A program made the position numbers and the translations under genes. Source: an uncultured Collinsella sp. (GTDB taxonomy: Bacteria > Actinomycetota > Coriobacteriia > Coriobacteriales > Coriobacteriaceae). Taken from it: 30,291 bases of DNA. This document shows, piece by piece, positions 1 through 7,160 of this stretch; within the stretch, counting starts at the first letter, position 1; each line of letters opens with the position of its first letter. Below the pieces are notes generated by a model, which was not told where the DNA came from, did not search any database, and saw only the letters and a program-made list of their open reading frames with translations. Location of the stretch: contig CABUQY010000013.1 of assembly GCA_902493915.1 (NCBI GenBank), positions 1 to 30,291 of the forward strand, in the 5' to 3' direction.

Positions 1-87
1 GCCTGCGCGATCGCCCGGCAGCGGCTGCTCAGACTGTCCGTGGTATCCTGGGGCTCTAACACCCGCAATAGCCAAAACAGGCTTCAC
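1..87. other. Unassigned window edge
   Basis: No coding region or RNA family is recognised here. The stretch is GC-rich and may be the end of an upstream transcript cut off by the window edge. Confidence 0.3.
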
Positions 88-140
88 CCGCAAACGTTTC
101 GGCTGTGTTAACAAATGTGCTCAAAACCTTACGTTTGCGG
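88..140. repeat. 10-bp perfect inverted repeat, 33-nt loop
   Basis: CCGCAAACGT at 88-97 is exactly complementary to ACGTTTGCGG at 131-140. It lies about 130 bases upstream of the signalling gene at 271. No T-run follows, so it is not an obvious terminator. It could be an operator or a structured leader; the function is unknown. Confidence 0.55.
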
Positions 141-210
141 CTCCAATTGCGCCGTCTGCCAACTCATAAAAATGTAACGGCATTCACGTGCTTACCTGCA
201 TCGGCAAGGT

Positions 211-246
211 GTTACCCTTGTAACATTTGGAACCCACCGCTACTAT
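211..246 (+). promoter_or_regulatory. Possible promoter of the GGDEF/REC/HD-GYP gene
   Basis: TTGTAA at 218-223 and TACTAT at 241-246 are separated by 17 bases. Each hexamer matches the consensus at 4 of 6 positions, so support is moderate. A small dyad, GTTAC-CCTT-GTAAC at 211-224, overlaps the -35 element. Confidence 0.35.
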
Positions 247-270
247 GCGAAGCTATCGAAAGGGCCCCAT

Positions 271-2151
271 ATGCTCAATAATCACGAGGCCAATCTAACC
301 GACGAGGAGGCTGCCGCTGAGGTCGCCCGCGTCGCGAAGACCTACCCCGTGGTACGTTTGCTGTCGGCCGATCAGATTAAGAGCGAGCCTAACTGCTTGC
401 TCGCCGGCGATCGCTGCCCTTGTCTGCGTCAGTCGAGTCTTGAGGCCTTGGCAGATTCGGGTGAGGTGTCGGAGCAACTGCTCAACGATGGTGTTGAGTA
501 CCGCGCCCGTCTGCGCCCTCTAAAGGTCGAGGGTGAGCCTCACGTCTTGCTGATGGTGCGTCCGATTGATGAGCAAGAGGCCACAGAAGAGGACCTTGTC
601 TACACCGACGTGCTGACGGGCGTGCGCAATCGCCGATATTACGAGGAAAAGCTCCGTAGCGCCCGCATGAATGCCGGCGTTGCGATGATCGACCTTGATG
701 ATTTTAGGGTCTTCAACGATACCTGCGGCCATCATGCCGGCGACCTTGCACTCGGTGCTGTGGCGACAGCCATACGCAGCGGAATTCGTTCGACTGACGA
801 GCTTGTGCGCTATGGCTGCGACAAGTTTGTGGTTGTCATGCCCAATATTCCCTCCGATGACTTCACCCGTCGCCTGCATCAGGTATCCGATGCCGTTCGT
901 TCCACGATTATTCCGGGCCATGAGTACGTGAGCTTGACGGCATGTGTTGGTGGCGTTCTCATTCATGGCGAGACGGTCGATGAGGGCGTTGGCCGCGCCG
1001 TCCAGTTATTGAGCCGCGCTAAGGCAAAAGCCGGTACGGTCGTGACTGATGCCGATTCCATCGAGGCCTTCCAAAGCGAAAAGCCTTTGGTGCTTATTGT
1101 CGATGACTCCGAGATGAACCGAGCCATTCTCAACGAGATGCTCAAGGATGAGTATTGCATCCTCGAGGCTGATAACGGTCGTACGGCGCGCGACATGGTC
1201 GACCGCTATGGCGATGAGTTGTCGCTCGTGCTGCTGGGCATTGTCATGCCGGGCATGAGCGGCTTTGAGGTGCTGGCCGATCTATCGCACCGATCGGCTA
1301 CTGACAATCTGCCTGTCATCATGATCTCGAGCGAAGATTCCGACGATGTGGTTCTGCGCGCGTACGAGCTGGGCGCCTCGGACTATATCAACCGCCCGTT
1401 TGACTCCCGTGTCGTGCGCCGTCGTGTAAGCAACACCATCCGCCTATACGCCAAGCAGCGCCGCCTGACGAGCTTGCTGTCCCAGCAGTACAACGAGCGT
1501 GTTAAGAACAGTCGCATGCTCATCGACATCATGGCCGGCGTCATGGAGCTTCGCAACGGCGAGAGCGGCAGGCACGTTACGAATATCGAGAAGCTGACCG
1601 AGCTGCTGCTTGGCTGTCTGGTCCGGCGTAGCGACACGATCTCCCTCGACAATGAGGAACGCTCCACGATCGCCCTGGCTTCGGCGCTGCACGATATCGG
1701 CAAGATGTCGATTGACGATGCGATTCTCAACAAGCCCGGACGCCTTACGCCCGAGGAGTTCGAGATTATGAAGACGCATACCACGATCGGCGCCGACATG
1801 CTGCGTGAGCTGGGTAGCCATCACGCCGGCAATGCGCTTATGGAATATGCGTACCAGATCGCGCGTTGGCACCACGAGCGCTGGGACGGCAAGGGTTATC
1901 CCGATGGCCTTAAGGGCGACGAAATTCCCATTGCCGCACAGGTGGTTTCGGTGGCCGACGTGTACGATGCCCTGACGAGCGTGCGCGTGTACAAGGACGC
2001 TATCCCGCACGAGGAAGCGATCAAGATGATTCTGGACGGTAAGTGCGGCACCTTTAACCCGTTGCTGCTCGACTGTTTGCTCGAGGTGCAAGACCAAATT
2101 GCCGAGACGTTGGCACGCCCCGCCGATGTCGTCGCGTTTCCCACGATTTAG
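271..2151 (+). CDS. c-di-GMP signalling protein: degenerate GGDEF, pseudo-receiver and HD-GYP phosphodiesterase
   Basis: This 626-aa cytoplasmic protein has three recognisable domains after an N-terminal part of about 110 residues that carries Cys42, Cys49 and Cys51. The GGDEF domain (about 111-260) starts with a typical TDxLTGxxNRR motif, but its signature is GCDKF (182-186), so cyclase activity is unlikely. The receiver domain (about 271-395) keeps the acidic pair Asp278-Asp279, but the phospho-acceptor position is Gly323 (LLGIVMPG) and the conserved lysine is Arg in INRPF. The HD-GYP domain (about 410-600) is intact: His474-Asp475, and HHERWDGKGYPDG around 534-546. The likely activity is therefore c-di-GMP hydrolysis, with the first two domains acting as sensors or scaffolds. 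A purine-rich ribosome binding site (GAAAGGG) precedes the ATG. The HPt gene follows 24 bases downstream. Confidence 0.88.
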   Translation: MLNNHEANLTDEEAAAEVARVAKTYPVVRLLSADQIKSEPNCLLAGDRCPCLRQSSLEALADSGEVSEQLLNDGVEYRARLRPLKVEGEPHVLLMVRPIDEQEATEEDLVYTDVLTGVRNRRYYEEKLRSARMNAGVAMIDLDDFRVFNDTCGHHAGDLALGAVATAIRSGIRSTDELVRYGCDKFVVVMPNIPSDDFTRRLHQVSDAVRSTIIPGHEYVSLTACVGGVLIHGETVDEGVGRAVQLLSRAKAKAGTVVTDADSIEAFQSEKPLVLIVDDSEMNRAILNEMLKDEYCILEADNGRTARDMVDRYGDELSLVLLGIVMPGMSGFEVLADLSHRSATDNLPVIMISSEDSDDVVLRAYELGASDYINRPFDSRVVRRRVSNTIRLYAKQRRLTSLLSQQYNERVKNSRMLIDIMAGVMELRNGESGRHVTNIEKLTELLLGCLVRRSDTISLDNEERSTIALASALHDIGKMSIDDAILNKPGRLTPEEFEIMKTHTTIGADMLRELGSHHAGNALMEYAYQIARWHHERWDGKGYPDGLKGDEIPIAAQVVSVADVYDALTSVRVYKDAIPHEEAIKMILDGKCGTFNPLLLDCLLEVQDQIAETLARPADVVAFPTI

Positions 2152-2175
2152 TTTGAACAAAGGAGTTTTTAACCC

Positions 2176-2532
2176 ATGATTTCCATGCGTGAGGCGTATG
2201 AGAAGATCGGCGCTAATTATGAAGACGCGTGCGCTCGGCTGATGGGCGAGGAAATGCTTGCCCGCTTTGCCCTCAAGTTTTTGGATGACGAGAGCATGGA
2301 CAAGCTGGAGGCCGCCATGGCGGCGGGAGACGCCGAAGGTGCGTTTATGGCAGCGCACACGCTCAAGGGCGTGAGCCAGAACCTGGGATTCGATAATCTG
2401 TACGAGCCGGCGGTCGTGGTGACCGAGGCGTTGCGCGGCGCCGATGCCGTTGACGGTGCTCGCGAGGGAATGCATGCACTGCAGCAGCAATATGCGGCTA
2501 CGATGTCGGCCCTGCGCGAGGCGGCTGAATAA
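2176..2532 (+). CDS. HPt (histidine phosphotransfer) domain protein
   Basis: A free-standing, all-helical HPt protein of 118 residues. The phosphorylatable His61 sits in the classic AAHTLKGVSQNLGF motif. Proteins of this kind pass phosphate between receiver domains or from hybrid kinases. It has a good ribosome binding site (AAAGGAG) and follows the GGDEF/REC/HD-GYP gene closely, so the two are probably co-transcribed. Its obvious partner, the receiver domain next door, lacks the aspartate, so the real donor or acceptor must be elsewhere or the interaction is non-catalytic. The family call is strong; the partner is unknown. Confidence 0.85.
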   Translation: MISMREAYEKIGANYEDACARLMGEEMLARFALKFLDDESMDKLEAAMAAGDAEGAFMAAHTLKGVSQNLGFDNLYEPAVVVTEALRGADAVDGAREGMHALQQQYAATMSALREAAE

Positions 2533-2556
2533 GAGCTTGCGGGCCTTGATGACTAT

Positions 2557-2620
2557 GAGAGTGGATAATCTCCCGTTTTAGGCCCGGCGGCGGCCTCAAA
2601 GTGGGAGATTATCCACTCTC
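2557..2620. repeat. 18-bp perfect palindrome with 28-nt loop
   Basis: GAGAGTGGATAATCTCCC at 2557-2574 is exactly complementary to 2603-2620; the loop is GC-rich. It begins 24 bases after the HPt stop. It could terminate that operon, but no U-tract follows. A dispersed palindromic repeat is the other option. A GTG inside the right arm opens an artificial N-terminal extension of the next gene. Confidence 0.8.
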
Positions 2621-2708
2621 GTTCGATATGTGTCCAAAAATCCACGCTCACCCCTCCGGGTTAGTAAATGGCCTATGCGCACTGGCGGGGCTTTCCGCAT
2701 GCAATCAA

Positions 2709-2742
2709 TATCGTTGTTCGATAAACTGTTCGAATAACGATA
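2709..2742. promoter_or_regulatory. Candidate operator upstream of DUF2975/XRE pair
   Basis: TATCGTTGTTCGA (2709-2721) and TCGAATAACGATA (2730-2742) form an inverted repeat matching at 12 of 13 positions, with an 8-base spacer. It lies 20 bases upstream of the membrane-protein start. Autoregulation by the XRE protein of the same operon is the likeliest role; this is inference. Confidence 0.5.
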
Positions 2743-2762
2743 GAGTCGATGAGGGTGAGTGT

Positions 2763-3323
2763 ATGTCTAACAGCGTTCAGCGTATGGCCAAAGCGGGCGA
2801 AAATATCAGGAAGCTTGGCTTTTGCATGGCAGCCGTTTTTGCAGGGATGCTCGTCGCTTTTGCCGCGTTGGTTGTTTACGTGATCTGGTATGCGGTTGCA
2901 AACGTTACCTCTGTCGATTCTTTCGGCGTCGTGACGCTTCTCGATGGCGGGTGCATCGTTATCCCAAGCGGACTGTGCCTGGCACTCGTCGTGGGTATTT
3001 CGCTTGTCGTTCTGTGTGGAATCAGCCGTAACATCTCGCGAGGCGTCTCGCCCTTTACCAAGACGCATGTGCGGCTTATCCGTGTTCTTGCGCTTGCCTT
3101 TGCTGTTAACGCCGCGGTTTCGCTTATTGGTGCCTACGGATCGGTCAATCTTACCATTGGTGGGCTGGAGCTTTACGTCGTGCCTCATTCCTTCGTTATT
3201 GAGATTTGCCAGGGCGTTGCCTTTGATGCGGGGTCGCTTATCGGCGCGGCTGTCTGTCTGTGTATCTCGGTGATCTGGAGTTATGCCTCGCTGCTCCAAG
3301 AGCAGTCTGACGAGCTTGTGTAG
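2763..3323 (+). CDS. DUF2975-type membrane protein
   Basis: A 186-aa integral membrane protein with four hydrophobic segments (around residues 22-45, 65-87, 110-130 and 155-178) and a short C-terminal tail. The central motif GVSPFTKTHVRLIRVLA resembles the DUF2975 signature, in which an 'SPFT..N..RL' stretch links two membrane helices. DUF2975 proteins are usually encoded beside a small XRE-family repressor, as here (8-base gap), and are thought to modulate it. The start is placed at the ATG at 2763, after GAGGG. The reading frame is open back to a GTG at 2601, but that lies in the upstream palindrome and encodes no family-like sequence. Confidence 0.72.
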   Translation: MSNSVQRMAKAGENIRKLGFCMAAVFAGMLVAFAALVVYVIWYAVANVTSVDSFGVVTLLDGGCIVIPSGLCLALVVGISLVVLCGISRNISRGVSPFTKTHVRLIRVLALAFAVNAAVSLIGAYGSVNLTIGGLELYVVPHSFVIEICQGVAFDAGSLIGAAVCLCISVIWSYASLLQEQSDELV

Positions 3324-3331
3324 GAGGAAGC

Positions 3332-3661
3332 ATGAGCTATCTCATCATCGAGCTTGAGACGCAGCTACTTAAGACCGGAAAGACCAGTGCTGATCTGATT
3401 CGTGCCACGGGGCATACTCCGGCTAATATTTCTAAGCTAAGAAACGGAAAAATTAAAGCTATTCGCCTTAAGACGCTTCTCGAAATCTGTGATGAGCTTG
3501 ATTGTCAACCGGGAGATATTATTCAGCGCGTGAGTGAGAAAGAGCTTGAGGAGCTTATTGTTGAGCGTGCAAAAAATGTCGTGAGGCAGATGCGGAATGG
3601 TGGAGGCAATGAGGCGTCGCTTCCGACATCAGTCTTCGCTGTAGATTTGAGCGACGAGTAG
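3332..3661 (+). CDS. Small XRE/Cro-type HTH regulator (YozG-like)
   Basis: A 109-aa protein. Residues about 5-68 form a Cro/C1-type helix-turn-helix of the HTH_26 kind (TSADLIRATGHTPANISKLR, then LLEICDELDCQPGDII). The tail is charged. A strong AGGAGG ribosome binding site lies just before the ATG. Pairing with a DUF2975 membrane protein is a conserved arrangement, suggesting a membrane-tethered or membrane-controlled repressor. Likely targets are its own operon (dyad at 2709-2742) and perhaps the ABC exporter downstream. A terminator follows. Confidence 0.85.
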   Translation: MSYLIIELETQLLKTGKTSADLIRATGHTPANISKLRNGKIKAIRLKTLLEICDELDCQPGDIIQRVSEKELEELIVERAKNVVRQMRNGGGNEASLPTSVFAVDLSDE

Positions 3662-3699
3662 CATAGAGCGAACAGCTATAACGAAATATCAGTGTAACG

Positions 3700-3728
3700 G
3701 GACCCGTGTCTAACACGGGTCCTTCTTT
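3700..3728 (+). terminator. Rho-independent terminator after the XRE gene
   Basis: GGACCCGTG (3700-3708) pairs perfectly with CACGGGTCC (3714-3722) around a 5-base loop, followed by TTCTTTATT. It separates the regulator pair from the ABC operon. Confidence 0.85.
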
Positions 3729-3738
3729 ATTAATTATC

Positions 3739-3770
3739 TTGACAAATATGAGTTATCGAAAAACAATAAC
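3739..3770 (+). promoter_or_regulatory. Promoter region and dyad upstream of the ABC exporter operon
   Basis: A perfect -35 hexamer TTGACA lies at 3739-3744; the -10 is unclear, with AACAAT or ACAATA at the right distance. A dyad, GTTATCG-AAAAA-CAATAAC (3752-3770, 6 of 7 positions paired), fills the spacer and -10 region, where a repressor would block RNA polymerase. The regulator is not known; the XRE protein just upstream is a candidate. Confidence 0.5.
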
Positions 3771-3805
3771 AACTATGAAAAACGATAAAGAAAAGAAGGA
3801 ACGAT

Positions 3806-4567
3806 ATGAGCGGTTTTGCTATCAAGCAGAACGGGAGGCCAATGAACGCATCAGCGATAAAGCTATCAAAGGTGTCAAAGCGCTACGGGAAACGGCGCGT
3901 TTTGCATGACGTTTCCTTCGAGGTGCATCAGTCTGAGCTCTGTGCCCTTGTCGGTGCAAACGGTGCGGGCAAAAGCACGCTTATTAAAATCGTCTTGGGC
4001 CTCTGCGAGCCATCGTCGGGGAGCGTGGAGCTCTTTGGAGGCAAATCAAAGAGAGAGCTTAGCCTGATGCGGACGCGTGTCGGCTATGTGCCAGATTCCA
4101 GCGGAGCATACCAGTCCCTCAGTGCGGTTGAGAATCTTCGGATCCGATGTGCGGAATGGGGGCTTGATGAGAAACGTGAGGTTCCTCGCGTTTTGAGTCT
4201 AGTTGGACTGGACGTCGAAGAGAAAAAGAGCGTAAGCAGTTTTTCTCTGGGAATGAAACGGCGGCTGGATATAGCTACGGCTTTGTTGGGTGACACTGAC
4301 CTGCTTATTTTTGATGAGCCAGCAAACGGTTTGGACCCGCTGGGCATCGAGAGTATATGGGCCCTTATCGGTCGATTGAATCGAGAACAGGGTAAGACCA
4401 TGCTCATCTCTAGCCATGATTTGGATGAGTTGGCATCAGTTGCAACAAGTTGCGTGTTTATTCATGACGGCGAACTGCTGAAAAAGGAATCGATGGACGT
4501 CATAAGGGATGAGGCGTCGTCCCTAAAAGAGTATTACAGGCGCTTGATGAAGGCGGTCTCGCTATGA
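3806..4567 (+). CDS. ABC-2 type transporter ATP-binding protein
   Basis: A 253-aa nucleotide-binding subunit of an ABC exporter, of the single-domain class used for lantibiotic/bacitracin immunity and Na+/drug efflux. Walker A is GANGAGKST (50-58), the signature FSLGM (146-150), Walker B LLIFDEP (166-172) and the H-loop His204 (ISSHDLDEL). It works with the two permeases that follow; its stop overlaps the next start (ATGA). The ATG at 3806 has AAGGA five bases upstream. A second ATG at 3842 follows GGGAGG at only 3 bases and is less likely. The operon is less GC-rich than its neighbours, a hint of horizontal acquisition. The substrate cannot be told from sequence. Confidence 0.9.
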   Translation: MSGFAIKQNGRPMNASAIKLSKVSKRYGKRRVLHDVSFEVHQSELCALVGANGAGKSTLIKIVLGLCEPSSGSVELFGGKSKRELSLMRTRVGYVPDSSGAYQSLSAVENLRIRCAEWGLDEKREVPRVLSLVGLDVEEKKSVSSFSLGMKRRLDIATALLGDTDLLIFDEPANGLDPLGIESIWALIGRLNREQGKTMLISSHDLDELASVATSCVFIHDGELLKKESMDVIRDEASSLKEYYRRLMKAVSL

Positions 4568-5388
4568 AGCGGGCGATCCATCCCATAAAGGCAGATATGA
4601 TGCGTTTGCACAGGATGTTTCCGGCGAAGTTTGGTCTTGCGCTTATTCTGGCGTTCGGCCTTCTCTTCGGTGTCTTTCTAAAAAACGGAACAACGTTGCT
4701 CGCCTTTGGCAATAGCGTTTTTGGGGAGGATATTGGTTTCTGCTGGAATGTAATCGATCCTTCTGCACCCGATGAGTCCCTTGTGCGCAGTGCTTTTGCC
4801 GGCACGTCTCTGTTCGTTCCGCTCATCGTTTGCCTGGCGATTTTACAGGAGCGCGGCTATGAAGAGGGACACCGAATTTCTTCAGCAAGAGGTCTTACCC
4901 GCTTTAATGGGGTCCTAGCACATGTGCTTTCGTCTGCTTTAATAATTGGCGCAGCATATAGTGCGCTTTGCCTTCTTCTTTTTGCAATAGCGATAACACG
5001 TGGAGGGCATAACTACTCGCACGACATGCTAACTGTATTTTTGCCCGCATTGATAGTCAACGCCGTATTGGTGATATCGGTTGCGTTGGAGACGACGACC
5101 ATCTATCGGATTACAGGCAGCGCTGTATTGAGCGGGGCTGCGATAATTATTGGATTTGTCATGAGCTTGACGCTCTACGGAACTTACCTTCAGACGCCCA
5201 TACCGTCCTTGCGATGGATCTTCTTTCTTCCGGGGCCGTACCTTGGAGTCGGATGTGCCCTTGGGTATAGCGATATGGGGCAGCTGACGCTTCTGGGGTA
5301 TGGCGCGGCAGCCAGCTGCCTATCGGTATTGATTTACGCTCTGGTGAGCTTTCGTGCTGGGGGTGTGCTCAATGGCTCGTCAGACTAG
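4564..5388 (+). CDS. ABC-2 type exporter permease (first)
   Basis: A 274-aa polytopic membrane protein with about six hydrophobic segments (near residues 22-40, 75-95, 118-140, 158-180, 190-208 and 245-265). It starts in a 4-base overlap with the ATPase gene, implying translational coupling. No catalytic motif is expected in this family. Its role as the membrane half of the exporter follows from topology and context; sequence similarity to a named subfamily is not evident by eye. Confidence 0.8.
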   Translation: MKRAIHPIKADMMRLHRMFPAKFGLALILAFGLLFGVFLKNGTTLLAFGNSVFGEDIGFCWNVIDPSAPDESLVRSAFAGTSLFVPLIVCLAILQERGYEEGHRISSARGLTRFNGVLAHVLSSALIIGAAYSALCLLLFAIAITRGGHNYSHDMLTVFLPALIVNAVLVISVALETTTIYRITGSAVLSGAAIIIGFVMSLTLYGTYLQTPIPSLRWIFFLPGPYLGVGCALGYSDMGQLTLLGYGAAASCLSVLIYALVSFRAGGVLNGSSD

Positions 5389-6190
5389 AAGATTCCTTCA
5401 TTCAGAATTGAAGCATGTGAGCAAATGGACGTACGCCTTAATCCTGGTAATTTATGCGTGCATGGTGGTATTGCAGCTTAATTCTTTCCCGATGTGGTTC
5501 TGTAGCCTTCGTGAGAACAGTTTCTTGGGCTTTTTCCCAGACCCGACGCTTCGGCTATCGGCAGAGGATGTCCTTCTATTTGGTAATTCAGAGGTTTTTC
5601 GCGGTCTGCTGTTCAACGTAGCCCCGTTGGCTCATGCGTTGTTCTTTCCGTTCATCGCGGCTTGCATTGTGCCGCGCTTTGTCAGTTCGGGCTTTATTGA
5701 GGAGCCGTGGGGGTTGTCGGAGGCTCGGGGAGGGAAGCGTGTGTGCGCTATCGTTGCGCGAGTGGTGCTGTCTTCTTTTGCCCTTTTGGGCGCTTTTGTC
5801 TTGTCGAGCGTCGTTTTGTACTGCCTTAACTGCGCAATCGTTTTGGATGCTCAGCAGTGTTTCAACCTGAATATGTTTTGCGATCGACTTCTTCTGGCGA
5901 GTGTCGTCTGCCTTGCATACGTGGTCTCTGGCGTGATTGCTGTTTCCTATTTTGGATCCGGCTTCGGTCCAATTGGCATGCTGTTGCTTGTCAACGTTGT
6001 AGCGATCTACATACAGATCGGGGCCAATTCCATGCTTCCGCTTCCAGCCTCGATGCTCATGTGGATTTGTGGCGTGACCCCGTTGGGGAATAGTCAATGC
6101 ATTTCGATTCTAATTGACTGCCTAATAAACGTAGCAAGCGTTTTTGCCATTTGCTTTACCGTCGACCGATTGCGGTCGAGATTTCTTTGA
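5372..6190 (+). CDS. ABC-2 type exporter permease (second)
   Basis: A 272-aa polytopic membrane protein with about six hydrophobic segments and a basic N-terminus (MARQTRRFLHSELKHV). The chosen ATG at 5372 has GGGGGTG six bases upstream and overlaps the previous gene by 17 bases; a GTG at 5354 would add six residues but lacks a better ribosome binding site. It probably pairs with the preceding permease as a heterodimer. It ends the operon; a strong bidirectional hairpin follows at 6228-6267. Confidence 0.78.
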   Translation: MARQTRRFLHSELKHVSKWTYALILVIYACMVVLQLNSFPMWFCSLRENSFLGFFPDPTLRLSAEDVLLFGNSEVFRGLLFNVAPLAHALFFPFIAACIVPRFVSSGFIEEPWGLSEARGGKRVCAIVARVVLSSFALLGAFVLSSVVLYCLNCAIVLDAQQCFNLNMFCDRLLLASVVCLAYVVSGVIAVSYFGSGFGPIGMLLLVNVVAIYIQIGANSMLPLPASMLMWICGVTPLGNSQCISILIDCLINVASVFAICFTVDRLRSRFL

Positions 6191-6227
6191 TTGTTTGTGA
6201 GGGATAATCATACCGAGCATACCAAAT

Positions 6228-6267
6228 ACAGGTGGGCGGGCACCGTGGCTGGTGCCCGCCCACCTGT
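6228..6267. terminator. Bidirectional terminator-like hairpin between convergent genes
   Basis: A perfect 17-bp stem (6228-6244 with 6251-6267) closes a 6-base GTGGCT loop between the ends of the plus-strand ABC operon and the minus-strand importer operon. The flanking T-tracts are short on both strands, so termination is inferred from stem strength and position. Confidence 0.75.
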
Positions 6268-6298
6268 TTAGGAGGCTATAACCTGAGTGGTTTGCGAA

Positions 6299-7150
6299 CT
6301 AACGGGCCTGCTTAACCTTGGCCGCTGCCTCGACAAACGACTTCCACAGGTTAAAGTCGGTCTCGAGCGTCTTCCACGTGTACTCAGGGTGCCATTGTAC
6401 GCCCAGGCAGAACGGCTGGCCTTCGACTTCGATGCACTCGGGAACGCCGTCGGTTGCTTTGGCGACCAAGCGCGTGCTTTTACCCAGACGGTCGACGCAG
6501 CAGTGGTGTGCGGAGTTGGTCTGGATTAGTCTGTGCCCGCCAACCGCGCGTTCCAGCAGCGAGCCCGGCACGACCTCGACGGGGTGCACGGGATCGTTGA
6601 GCACGTGGGTGTGACGCCACTGCGTGCGACCCTCGCGCGCACCCAGGCTCGGCACGTCCATGCACAGGGTGCCGCCGGTGGCGACGTTGAGCAGCTGCGT
6701 GCCGCGGCAGGTGGTAAAGAGTGGCTTTTTGGCGCGGAGCACCTCGTTAACCAGCTTAAACTCAAAACGGTCGCGAATCTCGCAGCACAGTGTGGGGTCG
6801 TAGGGGCGCTCGTCGCCCCAGCGCTTGGGGTTGACGTCCGGGCCGCCGGGAATGGCGATGCCGTCGGCGATATCGACGTAATGACGGATAACCTCAATGT
6901 CTTCGGTAATAGACATCTGCAGCGGCAGGCCACCGGTGGCAAGGATGGCATCGACAAAGACACTTGCGATTTCCTCGTTGGGGGAGAGCGTCTCGCTCAA
7001 AAACGGTTTTGCCTCTTCCCAACGCGGCGCGACGAGGATGAGCGGACGGTCGGCGGGGGCAACGTCGACGTGCGGGGTGTATGACGATGAAGTACGAGTT
7101 CCGATCATAGGTGTAACTTTCGAGTTTGGATGGTCATGGCGAGCGAACAT
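6299..7150 (-). CDS. C26 family glutamine amidotransferase-like hydrolase (PuuD-like)
   Basis: A 283-aa class I amidotransferase fold enzyme of the gamma-glutamyl-GABA hydrolase/C26 group, which cleaves gamma-glutamyl amides. The nucleophile is Cys148 in TTCRGTQLLNV; the catalytic His254 and Glu256 lie in GVQWHPE; IPGGPDVNP (100-108) is the typical GG(P/A)D motif. It begins 10 bases after the stop of the amino-acid transporter ATPase, so it is the last gene of that operon, fitting release of glutamate from imported gamma-glutamyl compounds. The start is uncertain: the first ATG (7150) has no ribosome binding site, while Met15 (7108) follows a weak GAAAG. Confidence 0.83.
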   Translation of the reverse strand: MFARHDHPNSKVTPMIGTRTSSSYTPHVDVAPADRPLILVAPRWEEAKPFLSETLSPNEEIASVFVDAILATGGLPLQMSITEDIEVIRHYVDIADGIAIPGGPDVNPKRWGDERPYDPTLCCEIRDRFEFKLVNEVLRAKKPLFTTCRGTQLLNVATGGTLCMDVPSLGAREGRTQWRHTHVLNDPVHPVEVVPGSLLERAVGGHRLIQTNSAHHCCVDRLGKSTRLVAKATDGVPECIEVEGQPFCLGVQWHPEYTWKTLETDFNLWKSFVEAAAKVKQAR

Positions 7151-7160
7151 GGCAATTGAG

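Noticed and set aside
1..87. Possible structured RNA or riboswitch at the window edge
   Set aside because: No conserved core of a known riboswitch, tmRNA, SRP RNA or RNase P RNA could be matched by eye.
2601..2762. GTG start giving the DUF2975 protein 54 more residues
   Set aside because: The GTG lies in the arm of the 18-bp palindrome and the added sequence has no family resemblance; the ATG at 2763 fits the membrane topology.
3706..3909. 67-codon frame (or 44 codons from an ATG at 3775) overlapping the ABC ATPase start
   Set aside because: It begins in the terminator hairpin, has no ribosome binding site, and overlaps the well-supported ATPase gene by about 100 bases.
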